10,170 nucleotides of DNA from Acidobacteriaceae bacterium (GCA_030039895.1 JASHUR010000069.1:1-10170); one strand, 5' to 3'; counted from the stretch's first letter, positions 1-7,600 are shown. The notes: generated by a model from the sequence alone, not told the origin. A program made the numbers and translations.

Positions 1-508
1 GCGCTGCCGCGCGCAACTCCGTTTCATCCACGCGGAAGAACCCATCCACGCCCGGCTCAGCCAGGAAGCACTTGAAGCCGCGCACGCCCGCAGCCGCCAG
101 CGGTTCAATATCCTCGCTGTTATTGCCGGAGACGCCACCCCACGCCGCCCAGTCCACCTCGCACTTGCCCGCAGCCGCGGCCCGCTTCGCTTCCAGAGCC
201 TCCACCGTGGTCGTCGCCGGCAGGCAATTCAACGGCATGTCCAGCAGCGTCGTAAACCCTCCCGCCGCTGCCGCCCGCGTCGCCGTTGCAAACCCTTCCC
301 ACTCTGTGCGTCCCGGCTCGTTGATGTGCACATGTGGATCCACCAGCCCCGGCAGCAACGCCCGCCCGCCAAAATCAAGAACTTCATAATCGCGCGGAAC
401 TTCGCTTGCCGATACTACCGCCGCAATCTTCCCCTCGCGCACCAGCACCGCCGCCGCGCGAACCCCCTCCGGTGTCACCGCCTTCGTTGAAACAAACGCC
501 TGTGCCAT
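1..508 (-). CDS. allB: Allantoinase, N-terminal 169 residues (partial, cut by left edge)
   Basis: Allantoinase hydrolyses the hydantoin ring of allantoin to allantoate in the cytoplasm, a step of purine (ureide) catabolism. Translation from the ATG at 508-506 stays open to the window edge. It shows the cyclic-amidohydrolase start: a short beta-rich segment, then GLVDPHVHINEPGRTEWEGF at about residues 54-73, whose H59 and H61 are the expected metal ligands. The GFTTLLDMPLN segment follows at about 84-94, and GVRGFKCFL at about 141-149, where K146 is the expected carboxylated metal-bridging lysine. These positions fit AllB of E. coli as I remember it. The EPGRTEWEGF motif and MPLN favour allantoinase over dihydroorotase or dihydropyrimidinase. 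The rest (about 280 residues, with the remaining histidines and the aspartate) lies left of the window. The gene is divergent from guaD with a 56-bp gap. A GAGAAAG stretch lies about 10 nt upstream of the ATG. The gene fits the same purine-degradation route as guaD next door. Confidence 0.93.
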   Translation of the reverse strand, partial: MAQAFVSTKAVTPEGVRAAAVLVREGKIAAVVSASEVPRDYEVLDFGGRALLPGLVDPHVHINEPGRTEWEGFATATRAAAAGGFTTLLDMPLNCLPATTTVEALEAKRAAAAGKCEVDWAAWGGVSGNNSEDIEPLAAAGVRGFKCFLAEPGVDGFFRVDETELRAAA

Positions 509-515
509 ACTGGCA
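503..515. promoter_or_regulatory. Inverted repeat in the allB-guaD divergent gap, candidate operator
   Basis: TGCCA-TAC-TGGCA is a perfect 5-bp inverted repeat with a 3-bp spacer. It overlaps the allB start codon (506-508) and lies about 50 bp before the guaD ATG. A repressor bound here could act on both divergent genes. This is inference: short inverted repeats of this size occur by chance, and I saw no second copy at the other intergenic regions. No convincing -35/-10 pair was found on either strand of the 56-bp gap (509-564). Confidence 0.25.
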
Positions 516-548
516 ATACTTTCTCGCGTGTCTCGTCAACAAGCAAGC

Positions 549-555
549 GGAGAAG
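549..555 (+). promoter_or_regulatory. Shine-Dalgarno sequence that fixes the guaD start
   Basis: GGAGAAG ends 9 nt before the ATG at 565. The reading frame is open further upstream (to 334), but that extension overlaps allB on the other strand and has a proline-rich composition typical of antisense translation. The ribosome-binding site supports 565 as the true start. Confidence 0.6.
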
Positions 556-564
556 CAACCTTAT

Positions 565-1044
565 ATGCCGAACGAGCAGCAACTCTACTTCATGCGCCGC
601 GCCATCGCGCTCGCCACAGACAATGTACGCTCCAGCCACGGCGGCCCGTTCGGCTCCGTCATCGTGCGCGACGGCCAGATCATCGCCGAAGCTGCCAACT
701 CCGTCACCGCGACCAACGATCCCACCGCCCACGCCGAAGTCAACGCCATCCGCCTCGCCTGCGGCAAGCTCGGCAGCTTCAGCCTTGAGGGCTGCGAAAT
801 CTACACCAGCTGCGAGCCCTGCCCCATGTGCTTGGCTGCCATCTACTGGGCGCGCATCGGCGCCATCTATTACGGCAACACCGCTGCAGAAGCTGCCCGC
901 GCCGGATTCGACGACGCTCACCTCTACCGCGAGCTCACCCTCCCGCGTGGTGAGCGCTCCGTCTCATCCACGCAGCTCCTCGGTGACGCAGCCTGGGCCA
1001 GCTTCCAGGCCTGGCAAAACAGCACCACCAAAATCGAGTATTGA
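565..1044 (+). CDS. guaD: Guanine deaminase, cytidine-deaminase-fold type (GuaD)
   Basis: This 159-residue protein should deaminate guanine to xanthine and ammonia in the cytoplasm, committing guanine to catabolism. It closely resembles the short Bacillus subtilis type of GuaD, not the longer amidohydrolase type. Zinc and catalytic motifs are present: NDPTAHAEVNAIR (H56 zinc ligand, E58 proton shuttle) and TSCEPCPMC (C86 and C89 zinc ligands). GGPFGSVIV at 26-34, the AIYWAR segment at 92-97 and the GFDD motif at 114-117 match the family; D117 corresponds to the aspartate (Asp114 in B. subtilis) linked to guanine recognition. The C terminus FQAWQN...KIEY matches the family's swapped C-terminal segment (FQAWRN...KKEY in B. 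subtilis). The start at 565 is chosen for its good Shine-Dalgarno and family length (about 156 residues). The gene is first of a two-gene unit: its TGA is 2 bp before the ATG of the next deaminase, so translational coupling is likely. Confidence 0.95.
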   Translation: MPNEQQLYFMRRAIALATDNVRSSHGGPFGSVIVRDGQIIAEAANSVTATNDPTAHAEVNAIRLACGKLGSFSLEGCEIYTSCEPCPMCLAAIYWARIGAIYYGNTAAEAARAGFDDAHLYRELTLPRGERSVSSTQLLGDAAWASFQAWQNSTTKIEY

Positions 1045-1046
1045 TC

Positions 1047-1523
1047 ATGACCGCCTCACCCGCACCCGACTACACCGCCATGCTTCAGGTCGCCATCGAT
1101 CAGGCGCGCCTTGGCCTCTCCGAAGGCGGAATCCCCATTGGCGCCGCCATCTACAACACACGCGGCGAGCTCATCAGCGCCGGACACAACCGCCGCATCC
1201 AGCAGGACGACCCATCCATCCACGGCGAAACCGACGCCTTCCGCCGCGCCGGTCGCCAGGCCTCCTACCGCGACCTCATCATGGTCACCACGCTCGCGCC
1301 CTGCTGGTATTGCAGCGGACTCGTCCGCCAGTTCGGCTTCCGCACTGTCGTTGTCGGAGAATCGCAGAACTTCCACGGCGGCATCGACTGGCTGCGCGAG
1401 TGCGGCATCGAAGTCATCGACCTCAACTCCGCCGAGTGCATCACCATGCTCGCCGACTACATCCGCACCAACCCCGCCGTCTGGAATGAGGACATCGGCG
1501 TGCCGCCCGGTCCCTCTGTCTAA
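1047..1523 (+). CDS. Cytosine deaminase of the yeast Fcy1 type (zinc-dependent nucleobase deaminase)
   Basis: The predicted 158-residue protein should convert cytosine to uracil and ammonia. It has the cytidine-deaminase fold and matches the pattern of Saccharomyces Fcy1 along its whole length, unlike the usual bacterial CodA, which is a much larger amidohydrolase. Visible motifs: EGGIPIGAAIYN at 26-37, GHN at 46-48 (N48 aligns with the base-binding Asn51 of Fcy1), HGE at 59-61 (zinc ligand H59, catalytic E61), TTLAPCWYC at 81-89 (zinc ligands C86, C89), VVVGESQNF at 101-109 (F109 aligns with the Phe114 of the substrate gate) and WNEDIG at 146-151 (W146 and D149 align with Trp152 and Asp155). 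The ATG at 1047 is preferred; a TTG at 1041 in frame overlaps the guaD stop and would add two residues. Its TAA overlaps the stop of the convergent permease. The fold and catalytic residues are secure; the exact substrate (cytosine, 5-methylcytosine, creatinine or another small heterocycle) is inferred. Confidence 0.88.
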   Translation: MTASPAPDYTAMLQVAIDQARLGLSEGGIPIGAAIYNTRGELISAGHNRRIQQDDPSIHGETDAFRRAGRQASYRDLIMVTTLAPCWYCSGLVRQFGFRTVVVGESQNFHGGIDWLRECGIEVIDLNSAECITMLADYIRTNPAVWNEDIGVPPGPSV

Positions 1524-2914
1524 GCTCGGGATGCACGCAGCCGCGTCACTGCATACCATCCCCCGCCGGCCAGCAGATACGCCGCAAACACATACGGAAA
1601 ATACCGGTACGGCGCAGGCGGAACCGGAAACAGCGTGCCGAAAATCGCCGCCGCAATCGCAACGATCGCTCCCGCCGCCAGCGCAATCCAGCGTGGGCTC
1701 AGCTTCGCGCGCCGTCGCAGGTGCTGCGTCATCGCAATGGTCGCCAGCGCATATGCTGTCAGAAATCCGAACACCGCCAGCGCTCCCATCCATCCGTAAA
1801 TGTCCGCGCCGCTCGCGCCGCGCTCGGCAACTATCATCACCGGAACCGCCGCCATCACTCCCGCCAGCAAGCTCGCCATTGCCGGAGTCTCGTTGCGGCT
1901 GTGCGTCTTCGCGAACACGCTGTGCACCAGCCCGTGATGCGCCATCAGCATCAGCAGCCGCCCAGAGGCGATCACGCAGCCCAGCGTCGCCGCGAACATG
2001 CTCACCAGCACGCCCGCGTCAATCACCGGCCCAACCATGGCTATGCCCGCCTGCCGCGCCAGATACCGCAATGGCGCAGCCGATTGTCCCAGCGTCTCCT
2101 GCGCCCCGTGAAATCCCATCACCTCGCCATACGCGCATATCACGAAGAACGTCCCCGAGAGCACCGCGCTCAACATCAGCGCCCTCGGAATCGTCTTCAG
2201 AGGCTCGCGCGCCTCTGTTCCCAGCGTCGTTGCGCTCTCAAACCCCACAAAGCTGAAGATCGCCAGCATGCCGCCCATGCTCACCGCCGGCAGCGAAGCG
2301 CCCTTCAGCCGGATCTGCGTCATGTCCACATGCAGCCCATGCCGCCACAGCGTACACGCAATCACAATGGCAATCAGGCATACTGACACCGCCTCGATGA
2401 ACAGCATCATTCGCGCCGAAATCTTCACATCGCGATACGCAATCCACATCGCGCAGCCCGCCGCCACCATCACCAGCGCTGCTGCCGGGACATACTTTCC
2501 ATACGCTCCCAGAAACACATACGAATAATTCAGGAACCCGCCGATCACTGACGCAGCTGTCATCAGATACGCAAACAGCAGCGCCCACGCCGTAATCGCC
2601 GCAAAGCCCGCAGGCAGGTTCGCCCGCGCATACACAAACAGCGAGCCGGGCGACGCCGAATCGCGCGCGAACACCGCAATGCACATCGCCACCAGAAACA
2701 TCGCCAGCATCGCGATCACATACGCCGCGCACGTCCCCGCTCCCGCCAGCGTGAACACCAGCGGAATCGTCAACGCCGCTGACGTGCTCGGCGCAATCGT
2801 TGAGATGGACTGGGCCAGCGTCTCAACTGGCGACAGTACGTGCTGCCGCAGCCCATATGCCGCATCCACAGGCGTCTTCACGCCGTCGCCCGTAATCAGC
2901 TCGGCAGCGTCCAT
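1520..2914 (-). CDS. APC-superfamily permease (amino acid or related amine/nucleobase transporter)
   Basis: A 464-residue polytopic inner-membrane protein with about twelve hydrophobic segments. The first membrane segment carries QSISTIAPSTSAAL at about 35-48, the broken-helix region typical of the APC fold. SPGSLFVYARANLP follows at about 88-101, and FSFVGFESATTLGTEAREP at 220-238 is the conserved segment around membrane helix 6. Family members are secondary transporters driven by protons or sodium, mostly for amino acids; the sequence does not reveal the substrate. It lies 56 bp downstream of the purine permease on the same strand, probably in one transcript. The ATG at 2914 has no clear Shine-Dalgarno; a TTG at 2944 in frame has GGAG at good spacing and would add ten residues, so the start is uncertain. 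The frame is open to 3034 inside the preceding gene, but that part looks non-coding in this frame. The context suggests uptake of a nitrogen compound such as histidine or a nucleobase, which is inference. Confidence 0.9.
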   Translation of the reverse strand: MDAAELITGDGVKTPVDAAYGLRQHVLSPVETLAQSISTIAPSTSAALTIPLVFTLAGAGTCAAYVIAMLAMFLVAMCIAVFARDSASPGSLFVYARANLPAGFAAITAWALLFAYLMTAASVIGGFLNYSYVFLGAYGKYVPAAALVMVAAGCAMWIAYRDVKISARMMLFIEAVSVCLIAIVIACTLWRHGLHVDMTQIRLKGASLPAVSMGGMLAIFSFVGFESATTLGTEAREPLKTIPRALMLSAVLSGTFFVICAYGEVMGFHGAQETLGQSAAPLRYLARQAGIAMVGPVIDAGVLVSMFAATLGCVIASGRLLMLMAHHGLVHSVFAKTHSRNETPAMASLLAGVMAAVPVMIVAERGASGADIYGWMGALAVFGFLTAYALATIAMTQHLRRRAKLSPRWIALAAGAIVAIAAAIFGTLFPVPPAPYRYFPYVFAAYLLAGGGWYAVTRLRASRA

Positions 2915-2970
2915 CGGGCCCGTATTCAGCGCCTCAGTCCCCAACTCACTCTCCGGCGCAGCCGCTCGCG

Positions 2971-4278
2971 TCAGCCATGCGCTAAATAGATCAGCCGCAG
3001 AACAAACAGCGCGGCCAGCGTATACAGCAGCCAATTTTTCTTTTTCCCTTGCCCCGAAATCAGCTCCAGCGCCGCAAAGGCAATCAGCCCGAAGCTCGGC
3101 CCTGTCGCAATCGAGTACGTCAGGGGAATCATCACCAGCGTCAGGAACGACGGAATCGCCACCAGCGGATTACTCCACTCAATCTTCCCCACTCCAACCA
3201 GCATCAGCGCGCCTACCAGAATCAGCGCCGGCGCAGTCGCAAACGTCGGAATCGCCCCCACCAGCGGCGCAACAAACAGCGCAATCAGAAACAGCAGCCC
3301 TGTCGTGATCGCGGTGATCCCTGTGCGTCCGCCCACGGCAACCCCAGCCGCGGACTCGATATAGCTCGTCACCGTGCTCGTCCCCACCAGCGAGCCCATC
3401 ACCGTGCTCGTTGCGTCCGCAAAAAAGATGCGCGTCAGCCGCGGGATCGTATAGCCCTCTTCAATCAGTCCCGCGCGGTCCGCTACTGCCACCAGGGTCC
3501 CGATGTTGTCGAACAAATCAACAAAAAGAAATACAAAGATAATTTCAAAGGCATTCAGGTGCAGCGCCGCGCGCACATCCAAATGGAACGCCGTGGCGTG
3601 CAGCGAGCGCAGCGAGAACGCATGCGGGTCCCAGTGCACCTGATGCACAAAAATGCCCAGCAGCATGGTGCCCAGCACGCCAATCAGCATCGAGGCCTTC
3701 ACGCGAAAGGTCTGCAGCACCGCAATCAGCAAAATGCCGAAGACCGCCAGCGCCGCAGTTGGCGCGCGCAGGTTGCCCAGCGTCACCGTCGTCGCGCCGC
3801 TCGGCACAATAATCCCCGCATTCCGCAGCCCGATGAACGCGATAAACAGCCCGATGCCGCCCGCCACCGCCGAGTGCAGCTGGTCCGGAATCGACGCCAG
3901 CAGCAGTTGCCGTATCCCGGTAAACGTCAGCAGCAGAAAGATCACGCCGGAGACGAACACCGCGCCCAGCGCCGTCTGCCACGGCACGCCCATACCCTTG
4001 ACTACGGTGTACGTAAAGTACGCATTCAGCCCCATACCCGGAGCCAGCGCCAGCGGATAGTTCGCCAGCAGCCCCATCAGGATGGACCCGAACGCCGCGC
4101 ACAGGCACGTTGCAGCTGTCACTGCCGCCAGCGGCATTCCCGCCTGCGACAGGATCGATGGGTTCACAAAGATGATGTACGCCATCGTGATGAACGTCGT
4201 CACCCCGGCAAGTATTTCTGTTCGCCAGTCCGTTCCGTGCTCTGAAAAACGGAAATACGCTTCAAGGCGCGCTCGCAT
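2971..4278 (-). CDS. NCS2-family purine permease, AzgA-type (adenine/guanine/hypoxanthine uptake)
   Basis: A 435-residue inner-membrane transporter that should import purine bases with protons. Strong family signatures are visible: TFITMAYIIFVNPSILSQAG at 28-47, the APGMGLNAYFTYTVV segment at 79-93, the FVDLFDNIGTLV motif at 252-263 (D254 and D257 in the substrate-binding helix 8 region), and GTSTVTSYIESAAGV at 299-313 (E308 in the helix 10 region), followed by a GGRTGITA loop. These are typical of the AzgA branch (the AdeP/AdeQ/GhxP/GhxQ group) and not of the UraA/UapA xanthine-uracil branch. Length matches the family (about 430-450). The ATG at 4278 is chosen; the TTG immediately before it (4281) is a possible alternative. 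A GGGGGA lies about 11 nt upstream, a rather distant ribosome-binding site. It is the promoter-proximal gene of a two-transporter unit and sits beside guaD, so guanine/hypoxanthine/adenine are sensible substrates; which one cannot be told from sequence alone. Confidence 0.93.
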   Translation of the reverse strand: MRARLEAYFRFSEHGTDWRTEILAGVTTFITMAYIIFVNPSILSQAGMPLAAVTAATCLCAAFGSILMGLLANYPLALAPGMGLNAYFTYTVVKGMGVPWQTALGAVFVSGVIFLLLTFTGIRQLLLASIPDQLHSAVAGGIGLFIAFIGLRNAGIIVPSGATTVTLGNLRAPTAALAVFGILLIAVLQTFRVKASMLIGVLGTMLLGIFVHQVHWDPHAFSLRSLHATAFHLDVRAALHLNAFEIIFVFLFVDLFDNIGTLVAVADRAGLIEEGYTIPRLTRIFFADATSTVMGSLVGTSTVTSYIESAAGVAVGGRTGITAITTGLLFLIALFVAPLVGAIPTFATAPALILVGALMLVGVGKIEWSNPLVAIPSFLTLVMIPLTYSIATGPSFGLIAFAALELISGQGKKKNWLLYTLAALFVLRLIYLAHG

Positions 4279-4451
4279 CAACAGGACAATCCCCCGTAAA
4301 TCTTCCAGTCAATATGGTTTGTAAAGAATAGCCCATGATCCTGCAACGCCGGCGTGTCAGCGCCACTTTTGCGATTGATATAAGCAGAAATTATCGCGCG
4401 CGAAGAAATCTTCTATAGGGGCACATTCCCGTTTGTAGCGGCGCCGCCTTC

Positions 4452-4484
4452 GAGTATGCTTTGGCGAAAGCCGCCTGCAAACTC
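4452..4484 (+). other. Leader hairpin with GAAA tetraloop, possible RNA switch element
   Basis: A nested stem can form in the plus-strand RNA: GAGT (4452-4455) with ACTC (4481-4484), TGC (4457-4459) with GCA (4477-4479), and GGC (4463-4465) with GCC (4470-4472) closing a GAAA loop of the GNRA type. ACTC can also pair with GAGT at 4489-4492, so two mutually exclusive folds exist. A GCGGCGCCGC palindrome (4438-4447) lies just upstream and can compete for GCCGC at 4470-4474. I could not match this to a known riboswitch. The stems are short with internal loops, so support is moderate at best. Confidence 0.3.
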
Positions 4485-4500
4485 AGGTGAGTCGACCGTA

Positions 4501-4525
4501 GATTCTTCAAGAGCACTGAAGGATC
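4501..4525 (+). other. Nine-base-pair hairpin in the receptor leader
   Basis: GATTCTTCA (4501-4509) pairs with TGAAGGATC (4517-4525) around a 7-nt loop. The only non-Watson-Crick position (4504 with 4522) is a U-G wobble in plus-strand RNA but an A-C mismatch in minus-strand RNA, which suggests the fold works in the leader of the downstream receptor gene. It is followed by an A-rich run, not a U-tract, so it is not an intrinsic terminator in this orientation. It ends about 100 nt before the receptor ATG. Role unknown: RNA stability, processing or part of a switch are possible. Confidence 0.4.
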
Positions 4526-4623
4526 ACTCAAAAAAATTTGAACCTGCTCCATCGTGAGCGGCCCGCCCGCCCCGATGCATTTGTATTTTCTTTTGTAATT
4601 TCCTTTGTGAGGCAAAACCTGCG

Positions 4624-7600
4624 ATGTCAAAGATGAAAGGGCTTTTCGCTACCTTCCTTCTCCTCCTCGTTTTTCCAGTCGCGTCCCGCGCCCAGCAGAC
4701 TCTCGGAGCCATTACCGGCTTGGTCACGGATTCATCCGGCAGCGCCCTGACTGACACAACCGTGACCGCAGTCGGCATGCAGACCGGTCTCACGCGCGTC
4801 GTCAAAACCGGAACCGACGGCACCTACAACTTCTTCAATCTCCCGATTGGCACCTATTCGCTGTCCTTCACCCATAACGGGTTCGATACACAGAAGGTCG
4901 CCTCCATCCTCGTTCAGGCCGACCGCACCGCGTCCGTCAACATGCAGTTGAAGGTCGGCGAGGTCAGCACCTCGGTCACTGTTCAGGACACTCCGCTGCT
5001 CAATGCAGTGGATACCACCAACGGCTACGTCCTCGACAAGACACAGATTGACTCCATCCCGCTGCCCACCGGCAGCTTCACCGGCGCGGCCATTCTGGCT
5101 CCCGGAGTCAACGCTGAGCTGCCCGGCGGCACCGGCTCCAACAGCGGCATGGGCAACGCTCCCATCTGGGCCAACGGTCAGCGCGACACCTCAAACAGCT
5201 TCCTGCTCAACGGCGTAGACGCCAGCAACCTCTTCAACGGCAAAAGCACCAGCCAGGTGGCCTCGGCCCGCATCGTCAACAACACCGGTGTCGGCAACCT
5301 CGGTGCGGGCGGAGTTGAGCAGAGCAGCGCCTCCGTGTATCTCGCCATCGGCAACGCCTTGCCCACTCCTGCGCCAGAGACGCTCTCCGAAATTCGCGTT
5401 AACACCTCCATGTACGATGCGCAGCAGGGCTCCACCAGCGGCGCGCACATTGACATGAGTACCGCCTCCGGCACCAACCAGATTCACGGCGGCCTCTACT
5501 TCAACCGCGGAACCGACTGGCTTAACGCTGCACCGTTCTTCTTCAAGCAGTCCACCTTCCTTCCCAGCAACGAAATGGTTCCGCAGCTGCACCGTTACAC
5601 CGCAGGCGGCGACGTTGGCGGCCCGATCATCAAAGACAAGCTCTTCTACTACCTTGCCTACCAGCACGTGCACGCAGCCGATCAGGAAATCGGCATCTCG
5701 CGCCTCATCGTGCCTCCCGGCCTTACCGACGACCGTAGCCCCTCGGCGTTGGCAGCCGTCGCAAATGCAAACTGGGACGATGACGTGACGCCCAATGAGA
5801 TCAACCCAGTCGCTCTTTTCCTCATGCAATACAAGTTCCCTGACGGTCAGTACCTTGTCCCCTCCGCCACCACCGACGCGCCTGCCACTTACAGCGATCC
5901 CTTCAACTCTTCGATCCCCGGCACCTCCTACTTCTCAGCCGATCAGGCCGTTGCCAACCTTGACTGGGACGCCACGCCGTCGGACACTCTTTCTGCCAAG
6001 TACTACTACCAGCACGATCCGCTCAACGCGCCCTATGCGTACTCCAACGTCTCCGGCTTCAACCAGTTGCTCGATACCGGCAGCCAGGTCGCATCACTCA
6101 ACAACACGCAAATCCTCAGCCCCAGCTTCAGCGTCACTGAGGTGATGGGCTTCATCCGCGAAAAAGCTTACGGCGTGAACCAGCAGCCCTTCACGCCGCA
6201 GCAGGCTGGAATCAACACCTTCGGCTCGACCTACTTCCCCGGCATCAGCATCATCGACGCCTACGGCAACAACTCGCCCAACAATCCCAACTACCTCTAT
6301 GACGTGCCCTTGAACATCGGCCCCGGATCATTCACGCAGAGCCCGTTCACCGGCCTCTTCCAGAACCGGCTCATGCCCTCAGCCAATGCCATCTGGACGG
6401 CTGGGCGGCACACTGTCACCTTCGGCGCCAGCTACTCCTACACGCAGCTCAACGTCCGTAACGAGCGCACCGGCAAGGGCATGATCGCGACTCCGGACTT
6501 CGCCAATTTCCTCCTGGGTAACCTCGCCTACCAGAACGACGACTTCACCACGACGTCCTTCATGCTCGGCAACGCCAACCGTTATTACCGCTCCAATCAG
6601 GTCGGTCTCTACCTTCAGGACAAATTCCAGATCATCCCCACGCTCAGCCTCACTGCCGGCATCCGCTATGACTGGGATGGCGGCCTCACGGAGAAATACG
6701 GCCGCATCTTCAACTTTGACCCCTCGCTCTACTCCTTCGACGGGAACGAAGTTGTGTCCAACGGCTTCATCGTTGCCGGGAACAACAAGCAATTTCCCAC
6801 GAAAGGCGTAAGCAACACCACACTCACCGGACGCCAATGGGGCATTGGCCCGCGCGTCGGCCTTGCCTGGCAGCCCAAGAAGTTCGACGGCAACGTCGTT
6901 GTCCGCACCGGAACCGGCATCTACTATGACCGTGGCGAGCTCTTCACCTACCTCTCGCCCGGCTACGCCGCAGGTGAGGTCACGGGCGGTCCCTTCGGCG
7001 TCACCATGACTCCGCCGTTCGTCAACACCATCCAGTGCCCCGGCGCGCCGTCCTTCGTCTCAGCCTGCACCGGCGACATCAATCTCTCCAACCCCTGGGG
7101 AACGACCCCTGGATTTCAGCCCAGCGGCAACCCGGCTGACATTACCAAGTACCTGCCCACCGTCTCTGAAATCGAAGACTTCGCGCAGCTCTTTTCCGTT
7201 GCCACCTATAACCGGGCCAACAAGTTGCCCTACACCATCAACTACACGCTCGATGTGCAGTGGCAGCCCCGGAACGACCTCGCTGTGGATATCGGTTACG
7301 TCGGCAACGTGGGCCGGCATGAGGTAATTCCCGTTCCCTTCAACCAGGCGGGCACCGCGACCCCAAGCAATCCCATTCACGGACAGAAGTACACCTACGG
7401 CTATGCGGTGCAGACACAGCCCTGCGATTACTACAGTTGCTCACCGGCCACCCTGCCTGACGGCACGCAATACCTGTCAACCTATGAGGGCGGCAACATC
7501 GACCTCCGCGTTCCCTACGTCGGCTACTCGGCGGAATCTGAGACCTACAAGGCCGCCGGCATCTCCGCTTACAACTCGCTGGTCGCGCACCTTGAGAAGC

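Larger units (their letters stand above)
4279..4623. promoter_or_regulatory. Divergent intergenic region between purine permease and TonB-dependent receptor
   Basis: This 345-bp stretch has no supported gene and is richer in A+T than its surroundings, with the longest tract (CAAAAAAATTTG) near 4529-4540. It must hold the start signals of both flanking genes. For the permease on the minus strand a weak pair is TTGCAG (4346-4341) and TACAAA (4323-4318) with a 17-bp spacer, about 40 bp from the ATG. For the receptor on the plus strand the best -10-like hexamer is TATAAG at 4379-4384, without a good -35; this would give a leader of about 230 nt. The hexamer TTTGTA occurs four times on the plus strand (4318, 4432, 4580, 4592). 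Two hairpins lie in the presumed receptor leader and are listed separately. Short open frames across the region lack ribosome-binding sites and were not accepted. Confidence 0.55.

Noticed and set aside
334..564. Upstream extension of the guaD frame (77 extra residues)
   Set aside because: It overlaps allB on the other strand, is proline-rich as expected from antisense translation, has no family match, and a good ribosome-binding site supports the ATG at 565.
1111..2256. Open frame of 381 codons on the plus strand across the second deaminase and the permease
   Set aside because: Composition is dominated by Ser, Pro, Ala and Arg with no recognisable domain; it is a GC-rich shadow of two clear genes.
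3049..4245. Open frame of 398 codons opposite the purine permease
   Set aside because: Extremely Arg/Gln/His-rich with no domain, mirroring the codon bias of the real gene on the minus strand.
4294..4318. CCGTAAA...CAATATGG, reminiscent of purine-riboswitch core sequences near a purine permease
   Set aside because: It is on the strand opposite to the permease transcript, the order of elements is wrong and the other conserved blocks (such as TCTACC) are missing.
4459..4479. TGGC...TGC as a sigma-54 promoter
   Set aside because: The distance between the GG and GC elements is 12 bp, not the required 10.
4463..4487. GCGAAAGCC...TGCAAACTC, loosely like a c-di-GMP-I (GEMM) riboswitch core
   Set aside because: Only one strand of the expected core is present and the second helix with its tetraloop receptor is not visible; only a covariance-model search could revive this.
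4391..4630. Possible 79-residue protein on the minus strand in the intergenic region
   Set aside because: No ribosome-binding site before its ATGs, no recognisable family, and it overlaps the start of the receptor gene and the leader hairpins.
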